Below are positions 16,940 to 26,647 of a DNA stretch of 64,000 nucleotides, one piece after another. The stretch comes from an uncultured Candidatus Entotheonella sp. Lineage in GTDB: Bacteria > Tectomicrobia > Entotheonellia > Entotheonellales > Entotheonellaceae. The notes under the pieces are model-generated. The model worked only from the letters and a program-made list of their open reading frames with translations, searched no databases and was not told the origin of the DNA. The stretch spans positions 1,847,300 through 1,911,299 of the forward strand of contig OX639990.1 in NCBI GenBank assembly GCA_951828535.1. The letters run 5' to 3'. The position numbers and the translations under genes were made by a program. The number at the start of each line of letters is the position of its first letter. Within the stretch, counting starts at the first letter, position 1.

Positions 16940-17812
16940 TTATTGCAGCAGTGTCGGCGCGAGCCCGACTAACGCCAGACGATTGGCGTTGGCCGTCGCA
17001 ATCAATTCCGGGAGGTGCAGCATAACGGTCGTTCCCGCCTCCACGGCCAACACGCCGGCCCGGCTTTCCACCGCTGCCGCCAGGGTGTTCGGCCCGACAA
17101 CGGGTACGTCGAAACGCATGTCCTGCTGACGTCTGTTGACCTTCACCACCACGGCGCCGCGTCCATACGCACAGCCGCGCCGGATGGTGGCATCCGTGCC
17201 CTCCAACGCTTCCGCGGCGAGAATCGTACGGCGACGCACCACAACCGTTTGCCCGATATCCATCGAGGCAAGCTGCTTGGCCTGCGCAAAGCCGTAGACA
17301 ATATCCTCCCAGGCCCGGCTGTCCGGCTGGTGTCTGCCAAACACGCCCTCCGGAGTCAGCAAATGCCCCATCAGGTGCGTCTGCTCGACCACCTGCAGAC
17401 CCTCGCTGGCAAACTCATCCGCAACGGCCTCCATCATGGTGACATCTCGGTAATCCGGCAACTGACCGAGGCGGCGCAGGGCTCGCAGGTCCAGACGCGG
17501 CGTCTGGAAGAGGAAGCGCTTCTCCACCTTGCCGACCATGACGACTTGGCGCACGTCGTAGTGCTGTAAGGTACGGATGATTTTGCTGAGTTGACCGGGA
17601 CCGTGCTGGCACAAAATGGGACAATATGGCGCCAAATTGGCGGCGATTTGAGGCGAGAGAGCGATGGTAGGCAAGGGGCGGTCTTCGCGTCTGGCTTGAC
17701 GCGCGATGAGGAGCGGGATGTCGCCGGCACCGGCAATCATGCCGAGCCGAGACCCATCGAAGCCACACTCGGCATCCGAAACGAGGCGGTGGGTGCCATC
17801 ATCTCCGGCCAT
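16940..17812 (-). CDS. lpxI: UDP-2,3-diacylglucosamine pyrophosphatase LpxI
   Basis: A 290-residue protein of the former DUF1009 family. LpxI hydrolyses UDP-2,3-diacylglucosamine to lipid X, replacing LpxH in many non-gammaproteobacterial lineages. Family features are Leu-Gly-Met-Ile-Ala-Gly-Ala-Gly-Asp-Ile-Pro near the N-terminus, Val-Gly-Lys-Val-Glu-Lys-Arg, and the C-terminal segment Phe-Asp-Val-Pro-Val-Val-Gly-Pro-Asn-Thr with a following Ala-Gly-Val-Leu-Ala-Val-Glu-Ala-Gly. ATG 17812 is chosen because GGAGG lies nine bases upstream; the frame stays open to 18208, inside the neighbouring oxidoreductase. It sits between a GnnA-like oxidoreductase and lpxB. Confidence 0.94.
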   Translation of the reverse strand: MAGDDGTHRLVSDAECGFDGSRLGMIAGAGDIPLLIARQARREDRPLPTIALSPQIAANLAPYCPILCQHGPGQLSKIIRTLQHYDVRQVVMVGKVEKRFLFQTPRLDLRALRRLGQLPDYRDVTMMEAVADEFASEGLQVVEQTHLMGHLLTPEGVFGRHQPDSRAWEDIVYGFAQAKQLASMDIGQTVVVRRRTILAAEALEGTDATIRRGCAYGRGAVVVKVNRRQQDMRFDVPVVGPNTLAAAVESRAGVLAVEAGTTVMLHLPELIATANANRLALVGLAPTLLQ

Positions 17813-17852
17813 GGCCGTTCTCCTCCGCCATGTCATGCAGCAACGCGCGGGA

Positions 17853-18821
17853 TCAGAACATACCGTCTTTTTCCAGGATTTCGAGGACTTGCAGGGCCAC
17901 CTGCAGCGCGTGCAGTTCCTCGGCCACGGTAGGCACCCGTGAGACTTGATGGATGGTGCTGTCGATGAAGTTCTTGATTTCCAGCTTGAGGGGATTGTCC
18001 TTGTGCACGAAGATGCGCTCGATAAATGATTCCTGCTTGTAGCGCAAGGTGCCGCGCGCAACGATGTGCTCCGAGGAGGCTTGGCGGTGCACGCGAATGT
18101 CCTGATCGGTGTAATCCAGCAGGATATAGGCATTGGGCTGCGTGATCGCCATGGTACGAACCTTGACCTCGGTGGCCCGGGAGGCGATGAGGGTGGCGAT
18201 GCAGCCACTCTGGAAGCAGATCTGAACGTTGGCCAGATCCTCCTTGCCGGTGTATACCGATCGGCCCAAGGCCTGTATGCGCTGAATGGGGGACGGAACG
18301 AGCCCGAGGATAATGTCGATATCGTGAATCATGAGGTCCAGAATCACCCCGTCATCCTTGATGCGCGGGACGAAAGGACCCAGGCGGCGGCTCTCGATCA
18401 TCAGGGGTTCGTGGACGATCTTTTTCAGTTCTTGCACCGCGCCGTTAAAGCGCTCAACGTGCCCGATGTGCAAGACCATGTTCCTGGACTCGGCCAAGTC
18501 AAACAGGTCCCGGGCTTCGTCCATAGTGTGGGCAATGGGCTTTTCGAGGAGGACATGCACGCCGGCGTCCAAGAAATCTCTGGCAACGGGATGGTGCAAG
18601 GAGGTCGGGACGGCGATACTGACGGCGTCCACCTCGTCAATGAGGTCGTGGTAATTGGTATAGGCAGTGGTGTTGTATTGTTGAGCGGTGCTATGCGCGC
18701 GGCCGTGATTGATGTCGGCAACGCCTACCAAATCGACGTCGGGCAACTCGCTGTAAAGCCCCACATGATACCGCCCCATATGCCCGACACCGACAACGCC
18801 GACTCTCAATTTTCGTTCCAT
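17853..18821 (-). CDS. GnnA-like Gfo/Idh/MocA oxidoreductase of the lipid A cluster
   Basis: A 322-residue NAD-dependent oxidoreductase. It shows Gly-Val-Val-Gly-Val-Gly-His-Met-Gly-Arg-Tyr-His at the N-terminus, the canonical Glu-Lys-Pro-Ile-Ala catalytic motif near residue 93, and Gly-His-Val-Glu-Arg-Phe-Asn. Its place between lpxA and lpxI matches GnnA of Acidithiobacillus, which oxidises UDP-GlcNAc at C-3 on the way to GlcN3N-type lipid A with amide-linked chains. The partner transaminase GnnB is not next to it, and none is seen in this window. It may therefore act in another LPS-sugar step. It overlaps lpxA by 16 bases, so it is translationally coupled. AAGGGG precedes its ATG. Confidence 0.82.
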   Translation of the reverse strand: MERKLRVGVVGVGHMGRYHVGLYSELPDVDLVGVADINHGRAHSTAQQYNTTAYTNYHDLIDEVDAVSIAVPTSLHHPVARDFLDAGVHVLLEKPIAHTMDEARDLFDLAESRNMVLHIGHVERFNGAVQELKKIVHEPLMIESRRLGPFVPRIKDDGVILDLMIHDIDIILGLVPSPIQRIQALGRSVYTGKEDLANVQICFQSGCIATLIASRATEVKVRTMAITQPNAYILLDYTDQDIRVHRQASSEHIVARGTLRYKQESFIERIFVHKDNPLKLEIKNFIDSTIHQVSRVPTVAEELHALQVALQVLEILEKDGMF

Positions 18822-19636
18822 TGTTCCCCTTCGCTTTCAGTATCCTGGCTGGATGACGTGCGAGGCGACGAGCACAGGCCCCGTTTGGAACCTTCTATGA
18901 AGCGCACCAAATGAGCAACCGGCGTGCTGGAACTCGGTTGGCGCCGCAATGTATCAAGAACTTGCGTGATATTCAAATCCGAACGATAAAGCAGGCGGTA
19001 GACGTCCTTCAACTCCTTGCGTTCCTTCGGCGTAAACCCCGACCGCCGCAGGCCGATGGTATTCACACCGCGCACCATCGCTGGGCTGCCGGCCGTGCGC
19101 ATGTAGGGCGGCGCGTCCTGAATCAGACGCGAAGCCCCTCCCACCATGCTGTGCGTGCCGATGCGCACGAATTGATGCACGCCGGTCACGCCTCCCACTA
19201 CCGCCCAATCTTCGACCTCGACGTGACCCGCCAAGGCCGTCAAACTGGCCACGATGACATGATCGCCGAGAACACAGTCGTGAGCGATGTGGGCTTGCGA
19301 CATGATGAAGTTGTATGATCCGATTTTCGTACAGCCGCCCGTTGTCGCGCTGCGGTGGATGACGGCTAGCTCACGAATGTCGCACTCGTCGCCGATGTTC
19401 AGATAACTCGCCCCGCCCTCATAGTTCACGTCTTGGGGAGCGCCGCCCAGTTTGGCGCCGCTGCCGATGCGGCACCGCACGCCGATGGTAGTACCTGACT
19501 CGACAACAACGTGGGAGCCAATCACGGTATTAGCGCCGATGGTGACACCCGCCTCGATGATACTGAAGGGGCCAACGACGGTATCCTCCCCCAAGTTGGC
19601 GCTCGGGTCGACAATCGCCCGCGGGTCGATCCGCAT
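18806..19636 (-). CDS. lpxA: UDP-N-acetylglucosamine O-acyltransferase LpxA
   Basis: A 276-residue left-handed beta-helix acyltransferase, the first enzyme of lipid A synthesis. It moves a 3-hydroxyacyl chain from acyl-ACP to UDP-GlcNAc. Hexapeptide repeats fill the first two-thirds, and the catalytic His lies in Ser-Gln-Ala-His-Ile-Ala-His-Asp-Cys. The helical C-terminus has Gly-Leu-Arg-Arg-Ser-Gly-Phe. The true start is ATG 19636, which shares one base with the fabZ stop; the frame is open further upstream but lies within fabZ. If the adjacent GnnA-like enzyme works as in Acidithiobacillus, the acceptor could be a 3-amino sugar. Confidence 0.95.
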   Translation of the reverse strand: MRIDPRAIVDPSANLGEDTVVGPFSIIEAGVTIGANTVIGSHVVVESGTTIGVRCRIGSGAKLGGAPQDVNYEGGASYLNIGDECDIRELAVIHRSATTGGCTKIGSYNFIMSQAHIAHDCVLGDHVIVASLTALAGHVEVEDWAVVGGVTGVHQFVRIGTHSMVGGASRLIQDAPPYMRTAGSPAMVRGVNTIGLRRSGFTPKERKELKDVYRLLYRSDLNITQVLDTLRRQPSSSTPVAHLVRFIEGSKRGLCSSPRTSSSQDTESEGEQWNEN

Positions 19637-20100
19637 TATTGGGCCCCTTCTTCGGCGTCGGGTTTGTCGCCGAGAAACACCAGCAGTTGGGCCTGCGCCG
19701 CCAATTCTCCGTCCACACAGGCCTGACCCGCAACGCGCCACAGCGAGCCGTGTCGCCGAACCACCTCAAGGCGTATGACGAGTTGATCCCCCGGGACGAC
19801 CTGACGCCTGAATCGACAATGATCGACACCCGCGAGCAGCGGCAGCCGAGTGCTGGTAATCGCCTGTGGTTTCGAATAGCCAACAAGGACCCCGGCAACT
19901 TGCGCCATGGCCTCAACAATGAGCACGCCGGGCATCACTCGATAATGCGGGAAATGCCCCTGAAAGAACGGCTCATTGAGGCTGACGTTTTTGACCCCGA
20001 TGGCGTATTCGTCCGACTTAATTTCACGGATGCGATCCACCAGAATAAAAGGATACCGATGGGGCAATAGCGCCAAAATGTCTTCGGGCCCCAGTAACAT
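19636..20100 (-). CDS. fabZ: 3-hydroxyacyl-ACP dehydratase FabZ
   Basis: A 154-residue hot-dog-fold dehydratase, which removes water from 3-hydroxyacyl-ACP during fatty-acid elongation. The family segment Leu-Leu-Pro-His-Arg-Tyr-Pro-Phe-Ile-Leu-Val-Asp is followed by the catalytic His in Phe-Phe-Gln-Gly-His-Phe-Pro and the catalytic Glu in Pro-Gly-Val-Leu-Ile-Val-Glu-Ala-Met-Ala-Gln. ATG 20100 overlaps the lpxD stop by one base and has GAGGGG five bases upstream. The lpxD-fabZ-lpxA order is standard and balances 3-hydroxyacyl-ACP use between phospholipid and lipid A. Confidence 0.95.
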   Translation of the reverse strand: MLLGPEDILALLPHRYPFILVDRIREIKSDEYAIGVKNVSLNEPFFQGHFPHYRVMPGVLIVEAMAQVAGVLVGYSKPQAITSTRLPLLAGVDHCRFRRQVVPGDQLVIRLEVVRRHGSLWRVAGQACVDGELAAQAQLLVFLGDKPDAEEGAQ

Positions 20101-21143
20101 CACATCCCCTCGTCTCGGCTCTCCAGCGCCTCAAGGCGCCGTTGAAGCCGCTTGACACGTTGAAACAATTCCCCGAGCTTCAGCCCATAGAGGTGTGCTC
20201 GCTTGGCCAGGGTCGAGGGAACCGCCGGAGAGCCGAACACCGTGGTACCGGGTCCCACGTCGGTCCCCACGCCGGCTTGCCCGGCGATGGCCGCCCCATC
20301 GCCGACAGTCACGTGATCAGCGATGCCGGCCTGCCCGCCCATGCGCACTCCGGTGCCCACCCGCACGCTTCCCGATACCCCCGCCTGCCCAGCCATAACG
20401 GTGTAAGCCCCCACCACACTGTTGTGGCCAATCTGCACAAGGTTGTCAAGCTTCACACCGGCTTCAATAATCGTGTTGCCGAGGGTGGCACGATCAATGC
20501 ACGTATTGGCGCCGATCTCTACGCCATCGCCGACAAGGACGCCACCAATCTGAGGGATCTTGCGATAGTCTCCGGCGTCCAAGCGGCGATACCCGAAGCC
20601 ATCCGCACCAATGACCGCGCCGCTGTGAATGACCACACCACGCCCCAGCGCCACCCGAGGGTACAGGCTCACGTTGGCATATAAGATGCTTCCCGGTCCG
20701 ATATGGCACCCAGGTCCAATGTAGGTTCCGGGATAGATGACAACATCGTCTCCCAGCCGGGTACCATCGCCGACCACCACGTACGGTCCGACGCTCACGC
20801 GCCGACCCACCACAACGTCCGGTGCCAGCACAGCGCGATCATCAATGCCCCAGGCCGGGTGCTGCTGTGGGAAGTATTCCTCCACCAAGCGGATGAATCC
20901 GAGATACGGGTCGGGCACGCGAACAGCGGGCCGATCCACCGGCATATCCGGCGCGACGAGGACCGCACTGGCGTGCGACGTGGCCAGACGATCCCGGGCG
21001 CTGCGATCGCCAACCACGAAGGCCAAATCGCCGGCCTTTGCTTCCTCAAGGGACGCAAGGCCGCAGACCGTCGTCTGACCGTCGCCGACGATCTCAGCTT
21101 CGAGCAACTGCGCCAATTCGGCCAGCGTCGCACGCACGACCAT
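20100..21143 (-). CDS. lpxD: UDP-3-O-acylglucosamine N-acyltransferase LpxD
   Basis: A 347-residue trimeric beta-helix N-acyltransferase acting third in lipid A synthesis. The N-terminal uridine-binding domain (about residues 1-100) precedes many hexapeptide repeats. The catalytic His is in Gln-Ile-Gly-His-Asn-Ser-Val. A C-terminal helix rich in Lys/Arg and Leu is as usual. ATG 21143 lies almost on its GAGGGG, so an in-frame GTG six bases further in may be the true start. It follows skp with 11 bases between. Confidence 0.95.
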   Translation of the reverse strand: MVVRATLAELAQLLEAEIVGDGQTTVCGLASLEEAKAGDLAFVVGDRSARDRLATSHASAVLVAPDMPVDRPAVRVPDPYLGFIRLVEEYFPQQHPAWGIDDRAVLAPDVVVGRRVSVGPYVVVGDGTRLGDDVVIYPGTYIGPGCHIGPGSILYANVSLYPRVALGRGVVIHSGAVIGADGFGYRRLDAGDYRKIPQIGGVLVGDGVEIGANTCIDRATLGNTIIEAGVKLDNLVQIGHNSVVGAYTVMAGQAGVSGSVRVGTGVRMGGQAGIADHVTVGDGAAIAGQAGVGTDVGPGTTVFGSPAVPSTLAKRAHLYGLKLGELFQRVKRLQRRLEALESRDEGM

Positions 21144-21154
21144 CCCCTCGCAGG

Positions 21155-21751
21155 TTATTCGGCCTCGGCCGACGCTTGGTCAAACCGCTGAATGACCTCG
21201 TCGGTAAGGTCAACGGTAGGAGCTATGTAGAGCACAAGCGCGGCACTGTCGTTACCCTCAAGGATCAGAGTATATTGGCCGCTCTCCCCAACCTCTCTTA
21301 CAATGTCCCGGATGGCACCGAGCAGCAATTGGGTTTCGCGAACCTCCTTCTCGCGGAATTCCTGTGTGGCGTCGTCGATGAAATTATTGGTATCGTCGAT
21401 AAAACGCTTCAGTTCCCGGATGCTCTTGCGGAATTCCTCTTCCTTCCCCATGCGTGCCTGCTCACTGAGCACGAGACCCTGTCGTTGGATCTCGCTGCGA
21501 AGATTTTGCAGCTCTTCCTCCTTGCGCTCCTTGAATTCGCGCTTGGCTTGAATCTCTCGCTGCAACTGGTCGCCGAGTTCCTTCAGGCGCTCCTTCGCAG
21601 CCTTGCCGCGCACCGAGTCATCCAGTACCGCTTGCAAATCGACCACTCCCACCTTGACGCCCTGCGCCTGAACCATGCCGACTAAGCCCAGGCTCACAGC
21701 GAATGCCAACATCAGGAGTCCCAGCCTTTTCAAACTCCATGGATGCGTCAT
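21155..21751 (-). CDS. skp: OmpH/Skp-family periplasmic chaperone
   Basis: A 198-residue Skp-like protein. A signal peptide (Arg-Leu-Gly-Leu-Leu-Met-Leu-Ala-Phe-Ala then Val-Gln-Ala-Gln) is followed by Val-Lys-Val-Gly-Val-Val-Asp-Leu-Gln-Ala-Val, the conserved OmpH beginning. A long charged coiled coil in the middle forms the tentacles of the jellyfish-like trimer that holds unfolded outer-membrane proteins. ATG 21751 has AAGGAG six bases upstream and is preferred to an in-frame start seven codons earlier. It lies between bamA and lpxD, its classical location. Confidence 0.92.
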   Translation of the reverse strand: MTHPWSLKRLGLLMLAFAVSLGLVGMVQAQGVKVGVVDLQAVLDDSVRGKAAKERLKELGDQLQREIQAKREFKERKEEELQNLRSEIQRQGLVLSEQARMGKEEEFRKSIRELKRFIDDTNNFIDDATQEFREKEVRETQLLLGAIRDIVREVGESGQYTLILEGNDSAALVLYIAPTVDLTDEVIQRFDQASAEAE

Positions 21752-21793
21752 CTGCACTCCTTTTCCTGCCAAGTTAAAACCATCGTCCTGCGT

Positions 21794-24052
21794 CTAAAAA
21801 GTGCCCAAGAGAAAGCCCAGCCTGCCGGCCGATTCGCCCGGCTTCTTATCCAGCTTAAAACCGTAGTCCAATCGAATCGGCCCTATCGGCGTTACGATGC
21901 GAATACCGAGACCGGCGCTACGGCGCAGACTGCCGATGTCGAAGTCGTTGTCGGAGTCGTACACGTTACCCGCGTCAACGAAAGCAACCACCCGCAGCAC
22001 GCTGCCGAGGCTCCTGCCAATCTCGATATTGAACTGCACGAAGGACGTCCCACCCAAAGAATTACCCGCCTCGTCCTCCGGTCCTATATCGCGGAACTCA
22101 AAGCCGCGTATGGTCGTGACGCCGCCGAGGAAAAACCGCTCCGAGGCCGGCAAGACCCTGTCACCAAAGCCGTCGCCGAAACCGAACCGGCCACGCACGA
22201 AGCCCGTCATTTCAGCGGGTAGCGCGAAATACCAGGTGGAATTGCCAATCGCCCTGTAGTAGCGGTTGTCGCCGCCCAAGCCCGCAAGCTGGATCTCAAA
22301 CGAATTGACCGAGCCTTCCGACGGGTTGAATACGTTGTCACGCGAGTCTCGCAAGATGCTTGGGGTAACGCTGCTGGTTGTCGATTTGCCCTGCGACTGC
22401 TGAAGCAATTCGGAGGCGCTGGCGCTCAGATTACTGATATCGAGCACTTCGTATCGGTAAGCGGCCGAAATGCGGGCGAATTCGCCGATCACGCGCCCGA
22501 GGCTCAGACTGGCACCCGTGCGGTTCACGTCGAAGGTCTGAAAATCCTCCGCGCGGTTAAAGACGCTTGCTCCAAGGCTGATGGGCCGACCATAGAGCCA
22601 TGGCTCACGGAAGGAAAGGGAAAAGTCCTGCGAGATGCCGCCAATATGCGCATTTGCGCTCACCGTCTGGCCGCGGCCGAAGAGGTTACTCTGCACCACG
22701 GAAGCCGTGAAGATGACATTTTCAACCGAACTGAATCCGAGGCCGGCGCTGAATTGTCCGGTTGCGCGCTCTCTCAATTGCACCTCAAAGTCGAGCAGAT
22801 CGTCCTCGGCACGACCTCTAGTATCGATATTGACCTCTTCGAAGTATTGCAGATTATTGAGTCGCTGGCGCGACCGGCGCAGTTTGCTACCGCTGTATAG
22901 CTCCCCTTCATCGAACCGCAATTCGCGGCGGATGACCCGGTCTTGGGTGCGTTCGTTGCCGATGATATCGATCCGCCCGATATAAACCTTGGGACCAGGA
23001 CGGGTCGTAAAGCTGAGATTAACAAGCCGAGTCTGTTGGTCGAGGGATACCGTTGGGACGATGTCGGCAAAGGCATAGCCCTGGTCGGCGTATGCCTCCG
23101 TCAGGGTGAGAATATCGCGCCGCACTGTCTCTCGGCTGTAGATTTCGCCACTGGTGACGCGAACCAGGTCACGCAGTTCTTCCGAGTTGAACACCTCGCT
23201 GCCGGTGAGGGTGACCGTGCCGACCTTGTACTGCTCGCCCTCCCGTGCAATGGGCACGGTAACGGCAATGGCACCGGCTTCCCGGTTGATCTCGACAACG
23301 GGCTCGCCAAGCTGCACGTTCACGAAGCCGCTGTTCTGGTATAACTGCTCCAGAAGCTGGAGATCGACCCGCAGCACCTCGGGCCGATAGAGCGACGCCG
23401 AATCGCTCACGATCGGCAGGAAGTATTCCCTGAGCTGGACCTCTTTGCGCAATTGATTATCGGTGAAATACGTGTTGCCGGTGAACTGAATCCTGCGGAT
23501 GCGGATTCGCCTGCCCTCGGTGATGACCAGCTCGATATCGACCTGATTATCGGCTACCGGCGTGATCTCCGGACGCACGTGCGCAAAGTAATAACCGGAT
23601 TCACGGTAATGGTTTTGCAGACCGGTAATCGTGTCGTTGAGAAGGCCGCGATCGAAAGTCGAACGTTCCTTGAGTTGGATACGCTCGTCGATTTCTTCCT
23701 CTTGAATCGCTCGATTGCCCGAGTAGGTCACCTGGCGCACGGTGGGTTTTTCGGTGACCGTGATAATCAGGCGCATGCCGCCTTCGACTTCTTCCGCCGT
23801 CACCCGGATGTCATCAAACGTTTCCAGGGCGTACAACCGCTTGATGTCTTCGCTCAGGGCTCGGGGGACGTAGGCCTTGCCCTCCTCCGTTTCCAGATAA
23901 AACCGAATGGTGGACTCTTGGGTCAGACGATTGCCGCGAATCTCGATGTCACGGACGATGGCTCCCGGTCCGACTTGCGCGGCTGCGTTGCAAGCGAATA
24001 TCAGGAGACTCGACAGCAACACGATCAGACCGGACCATCTTCGCCACGCCAT
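21794..24052 (-). CDS. bamA: Outer-membrane protein assembly factor BamA
   Basis: A protein of about 752 residues that inserts beta-barrel proteins into the outer membrane. A signal peptide (Leu-Ile-Val-Leu-Leu-Ser-Ser-Leu-Leu-Ile-Phe-Ala) precedes five POTRA domains over roughly residues 30-420; repeats such as Ile-Arg-Arg-Ile-Gln-Phe-Thr-Gly-Asn are visible. The C-terminal barrel ends in Phe. Barrel motifs include Pro-Ser-Glu-Arg-Phe-Phe-Leu-Gly-Gly near the start of the last strands and Val-Arg-Gly-Arg-Phe-Gly. ATG 24052 is chosen since the signal peptide begins there; an upstream in-frame start at 24082 adds ten residues. Unlike many genomes, rseP is not upstream; clpC is. Confidence 0.95.
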   Translation of the reverse strand: MAWRRWSGLIVLLSSLLIFACNAAAQVGPGAIVRDIEIRGNRLTQESTIRFYLETEEGKAYVPRALSEDIKRLYALETFDDIRVTAEEVEGGMRLIITVTEKPTVRQVTYSGNRAIQEEEIDERIQLKERSTFDRGLLNDTITGLQNHYRESGYYFAHVRPEITPVADNQVDIELVITEGRRIRIRRIQFTGNTYFTDNQLRKEVQLREYFLPIVSDSASLYRPEVLRVDLQLLEQLYQNSGFVNVQLGEPVVEINREAGAIAVTVPIAREGEQYKVGTVTLTGSEVFNSEELRDLVRVTSGEIYSRETVRRDILTLTEAYADQGYAFADIVPTVSLDQQTRLVNLSFTTRPGPKVYIGRIDIIGNERTQDRVIRRELRFDEGELYSGSKLRRSRQRLNNLQYFEEVNIDTRGRAEDDLLDFEVQLRERATGQFSAGLGFSSVENVIFTASVVQSNLFGRGQTVSANAHIGGISQDFSLSFREPWLYGRPISLGASVFNRAEDFQTFDVNRTGASLSLGRVIGEFARISAAYRYEVLDISNLSASASELLQQSQGKSTTSSVTPSILRDSRDNVFNPSEGSVNSFEIQLAGLGGDNRYYRAIGNSTWYFALPAEMTGFVRGRFGFGDGFGDRVLPASERFFLGGVTTIRGFEFRDIGPEDEAGNSLGGTSFVQFNIEIGRSLGSVLRVVAFVDAGNVYDSDNDFDIGSLRRSAGLGIRIVTPIGPIRLDYGFKLDKKPGESAGRLGFLLGTF

Positions 24053-24196
24053 GAACCACGTTCTCCCACCACCGCCAGCCAAACCCCTACGTACGCACCC
24101 GGTCCAACATCTTGCCTTCCTCCAGACATACCAAAGCCCGATGGAGAAGTTTCCCCACCGGGCCTTGGAACTTACATCGGAACACCGGAACCCCGG

Positions 24197-26635
24197 CTAG
24201 CTATCGGACAGGGTTTCCACCGCATCTTCCTCCTTGGCGAGGAACACCAATTCTTCCCCCGCCAGCTTGATCTCCACGACGCCGCCTTGCGCAAACTCGC
24301 CACGCAGCACCTCCTCGGACAGGGGGTCCTCAATGTGGCGCTGGATGGCGCGCTTCAGAGGCCGCGCGCCGTAAGCCGGATCGTATCCCTGTTGCGCCAG
24401 CCAAGTCTTGGCGCTGTCGTCAATCTCAAGCGTAATGCCGTTTTCAGCCATCTGCTCGTTCAGACGGCCGAGCAGGATGTCCACAATGTACCGCATATGG
24501 TCAAGGCTCAACGAGTGGAACATGACTGCTTCGTCGATGCGATTGAGAAACTCAGGGTTGAAGGTGCGCTTGAGCTCGTTCATGACGTTCTCTTTGATCT
24601 TCTCGAACGTGTCCTCCTCACCCCTCTGGAAGCCGATCGCCGTGTTTTTCTCGATCGTGCGGGCGCTTACGTTCGAGGTCATGATAAGTACGACGTTTTT
24701 GAAGTCCACCTTGCGCCCATAGCTGTCGGTAAGATGCCCGTCGTCCATTACCTGAAGCAGCATGTGGTAGACGTCCGGGTGCGCCTTCTCGATCTCGTCG
24801 AGCAGCACGACCGAGTACGGCCGCCGCCGCACCTGCTCGGTGAGCTGTCCACCCTCGTCATATCCCACGTACCCTGGCGGTGCCCCTGTCAGGCGCGACA
24901 CACTGAAACGTTCCATGTACTCCGACATGTCAACCCGAATGAGCGAGTTCTCGTGGCCGAACAAAAACTCAGCGAGGGCACGCGCCAATTCGGTCTTGCC
25001 GACCCCCGTGGGGCCCAGGAAAATGAACGTTCCCACAGGACGGCGCGGGTCCTTGAGGCCGGCTCGTGAACGGCGGATAGCCCGCGTGACCACGGCAATC
25101 GCCTCCTCTTGGCCGACCACGCGATTGTGGAGTTCCGCTTCCATATTGAGCAGGCGGCGCGACTCGGCTTCCTCAATCTTCGACAGCGGGATACCCGTCA
25201 TCCGGGACACAACGTATGCCATATCTTCTTCCGTCACCGGCACTTCGGATTCCTCTTGCGCCTCTTCCCACTCGGTCCTCAGGTCTTCCACCTGACGCCG
25301 CATCCCCTCTTCCTGATCCCGCAGCTCAACGGCTTTCTCGAATTCCTGATTCTCGATCTTCTCTTTCTTCGTTCTGACAAGCTCATTAATTTGCCGCTGC
25401 AATTCGCGCATCATAGGCGGCGGCGTCACGCTCCGCAGGCGTACACGAGCGCCTGCCTCGTCCATAACGTCAATGGCTTTATCGGGAAGAAAACGGTCGG
25501 AGATGTAACGGGCGGAAAGCTTGACGGCTTGCACGATCGACTCATCGGGAATACGCAAGTGGTGATGGTCTTCATACCGGTCCTTCAAGCCGCGCAGGAT
25601 TTCGATGCTTTCCTCGACACTCGGCGGATCGACCATAATGGGCTGAAAACGTCTCTCTAATGCGCCATTCTTTTCAATGTATTTGCGGTACTCGTCGAGG
25701 GTCGTGGCGCCGATGCACTGAATCTCGCCGCGCGACAGCGCCGGTTTGAGCATGTTGGAGGCATCCACGGACCCCTCAGCAGCGCCGGCTCCCACCAAGG
25801 TGTGCAACTCATCAATAAAAATGATGATGTTTTCCGCCTGCACGATCTCTTTCATGATCGCCTTCATGCGCGCTTCGAACTGGCCGCGATACTTCGTGCC
25901 GGCCACCAATGCCCCGAGATCAAGAGCCACCACGCGGCGGTCAAACAGCAACTGCGGAACTTCGCGGTTGACGATACGCTGCGCCAACCCCTCCACAATC
26001 GCCGTCTTGCCAACACCGGGCTCGCCGATGAGCACCGGGTTATTCTTGGTCCGCCGGCTCAGGATCTGCACCACGCGCTCGATCTCGTTCTCACGCCCGA
26101 TCACCGGATCAAGCTTGCCGTTCTGACCAAGCTCGGTGAGATCACGGCCAAACTCATCCAGCGCCGGGGTCTTGCTTTTTTCCTTGGTTTTCGTCGTGGG
26201 TTCCTGCAGCAGGTTGAGAATCTTTTCGCGCGTTTCGACAAGGCGAATACCCAGATTATTCAACACCTTGGCGCCAATGCCCTCTTTCTCCTTGAGAAGG
26301 CCAAGGAGCAGGTGCTCCGTTCCGATGTAGTTGTGGCCCATGAGGCGGGCTTCTTCCACACCGTACTCCAGCACCTTCTTGGCTTTCGGGGTGAATGGGA
26401 TTTCGCCGACAATAAGCGCGTTGGCGTTACGCGGCAGATGGCGTTCAATTTCCATCCGAACGTGGTCGATGCTCAAACCAGCCTTCTGCAACACGGTAAT
26501 GGCAATGCCGCCCCCGTCTTTCAGCATGCCCAGCAAGATGTGTTCGGGTCCCAGATACTCGTGGTGATGGCGCTCCGCTTCTTCTCTGGCGAGGATAATT
26601 ACGCGTCTGGCCCGTTCTGTAAATCGCTTGAACAT
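24197..26635 (-). CDS. clpC: ATP-dependent Clp protease ATPase subunit ClpC
   Basis: An 812-residue Hsp100 unfoldase that feeds substrates to ClpP in the cytoplasm. Two Clp-N repeats occupy about residues 1-145. AAA module 1 has Gly-Glu-Pro-Gly-Val-Gly-Lys-Thr and the Walker B Phe-Ile-Asp-Glu-Leu-His. A middle region contains a UVR motif (Phe-Glu-Lys-Ala-Val-Glu-Leu-Arg-Asp) near residue 430, which marks ClpC rather than ClpA or ClpB. AAA module 2 has [10 protein letters not shown]. ATG 26635 has GAGGAG eight bases upstream. ClpC is typical of Gram-positives, cyanobacteria and some deep diderm lineages and uncommon in gammaproteobacteria. No mcsAB or ctsR is adjacent; it sits between lolD and bamA. 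Confidence 0.95.
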   Translation of the reverse strand: MFKRFTERARRVIILAREEAERHHHEYLGPEHILLGMLKDGGGIAITVLQKAGLSIDHVRMEIERHLPRNANALIVGEIPFTPKAKKVLEYGVEEARLMGHNYIGTEHLLLGLLKEKEGIGAKVLNNLGIRLVETREKILNLLQEPTTKTKEKSKTPALDEFGRDLTELGQNGKLDPVIGRENEIERVVQILSRRTKNNPVLIGEPGVGKTAIVEGLAQRIVNREVPQLLFDRRVVALDLGALVAGTKYRGQFEARMKAIMKEIVQAENIIIFIDELHTLVGAGAAEGSVDASNMLKPALSRGEIQCIGATTLDEYRKYIEKNGALERRFQPIMVDPPSVEESIEILRGLKDRYEDHHHLRIPDESIVQAVKLSARYISDRFLPDKAIDVMDEAGARVRLRSVTPPPMMRELQRQINELVRTKKEKIENQEFEKAVELRDQEEGMRRQVEDLRTEWEEAQEESEVPVTEEDMAYVVSRMTGIPLSKIEEAESRRLLNMEAELHNRVVGQEEAIAVVTRAIRRSRAGLKDPRRPVGTFIFLGPTGVGKTELARALAEFLFGHENSLIRVDMSEYMERFSVSRLTGAPPGYVGYDEGGQLTEQVRRRPYSVVLLDEIEKAHPDVYHMLLQVMDDGHLTDSYGRKVDFKNVVLIMTSNVSARTIEKNTAIGFQRGEEDTFEKIKENVMNELKRTFNPEFLNRIDEAVMFHSLSLDHMRYIVDILLGRLNEQMAENGITLEIDDSAKTWLAQQGYDPAYGARPLKRAIQRHIEDPLSEEVLRGEFAQGGVVEIKLAGEELVFLAKEEDAVETLSDS

Positions 26636-26647
26636 CGTCACATCTCC

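Noticed and set aside
23453-25069. 538-codon open frame on the plus strand over bamA and clpC
   Set aside because: It runs antisense through two certain genes and resembles no protein family.
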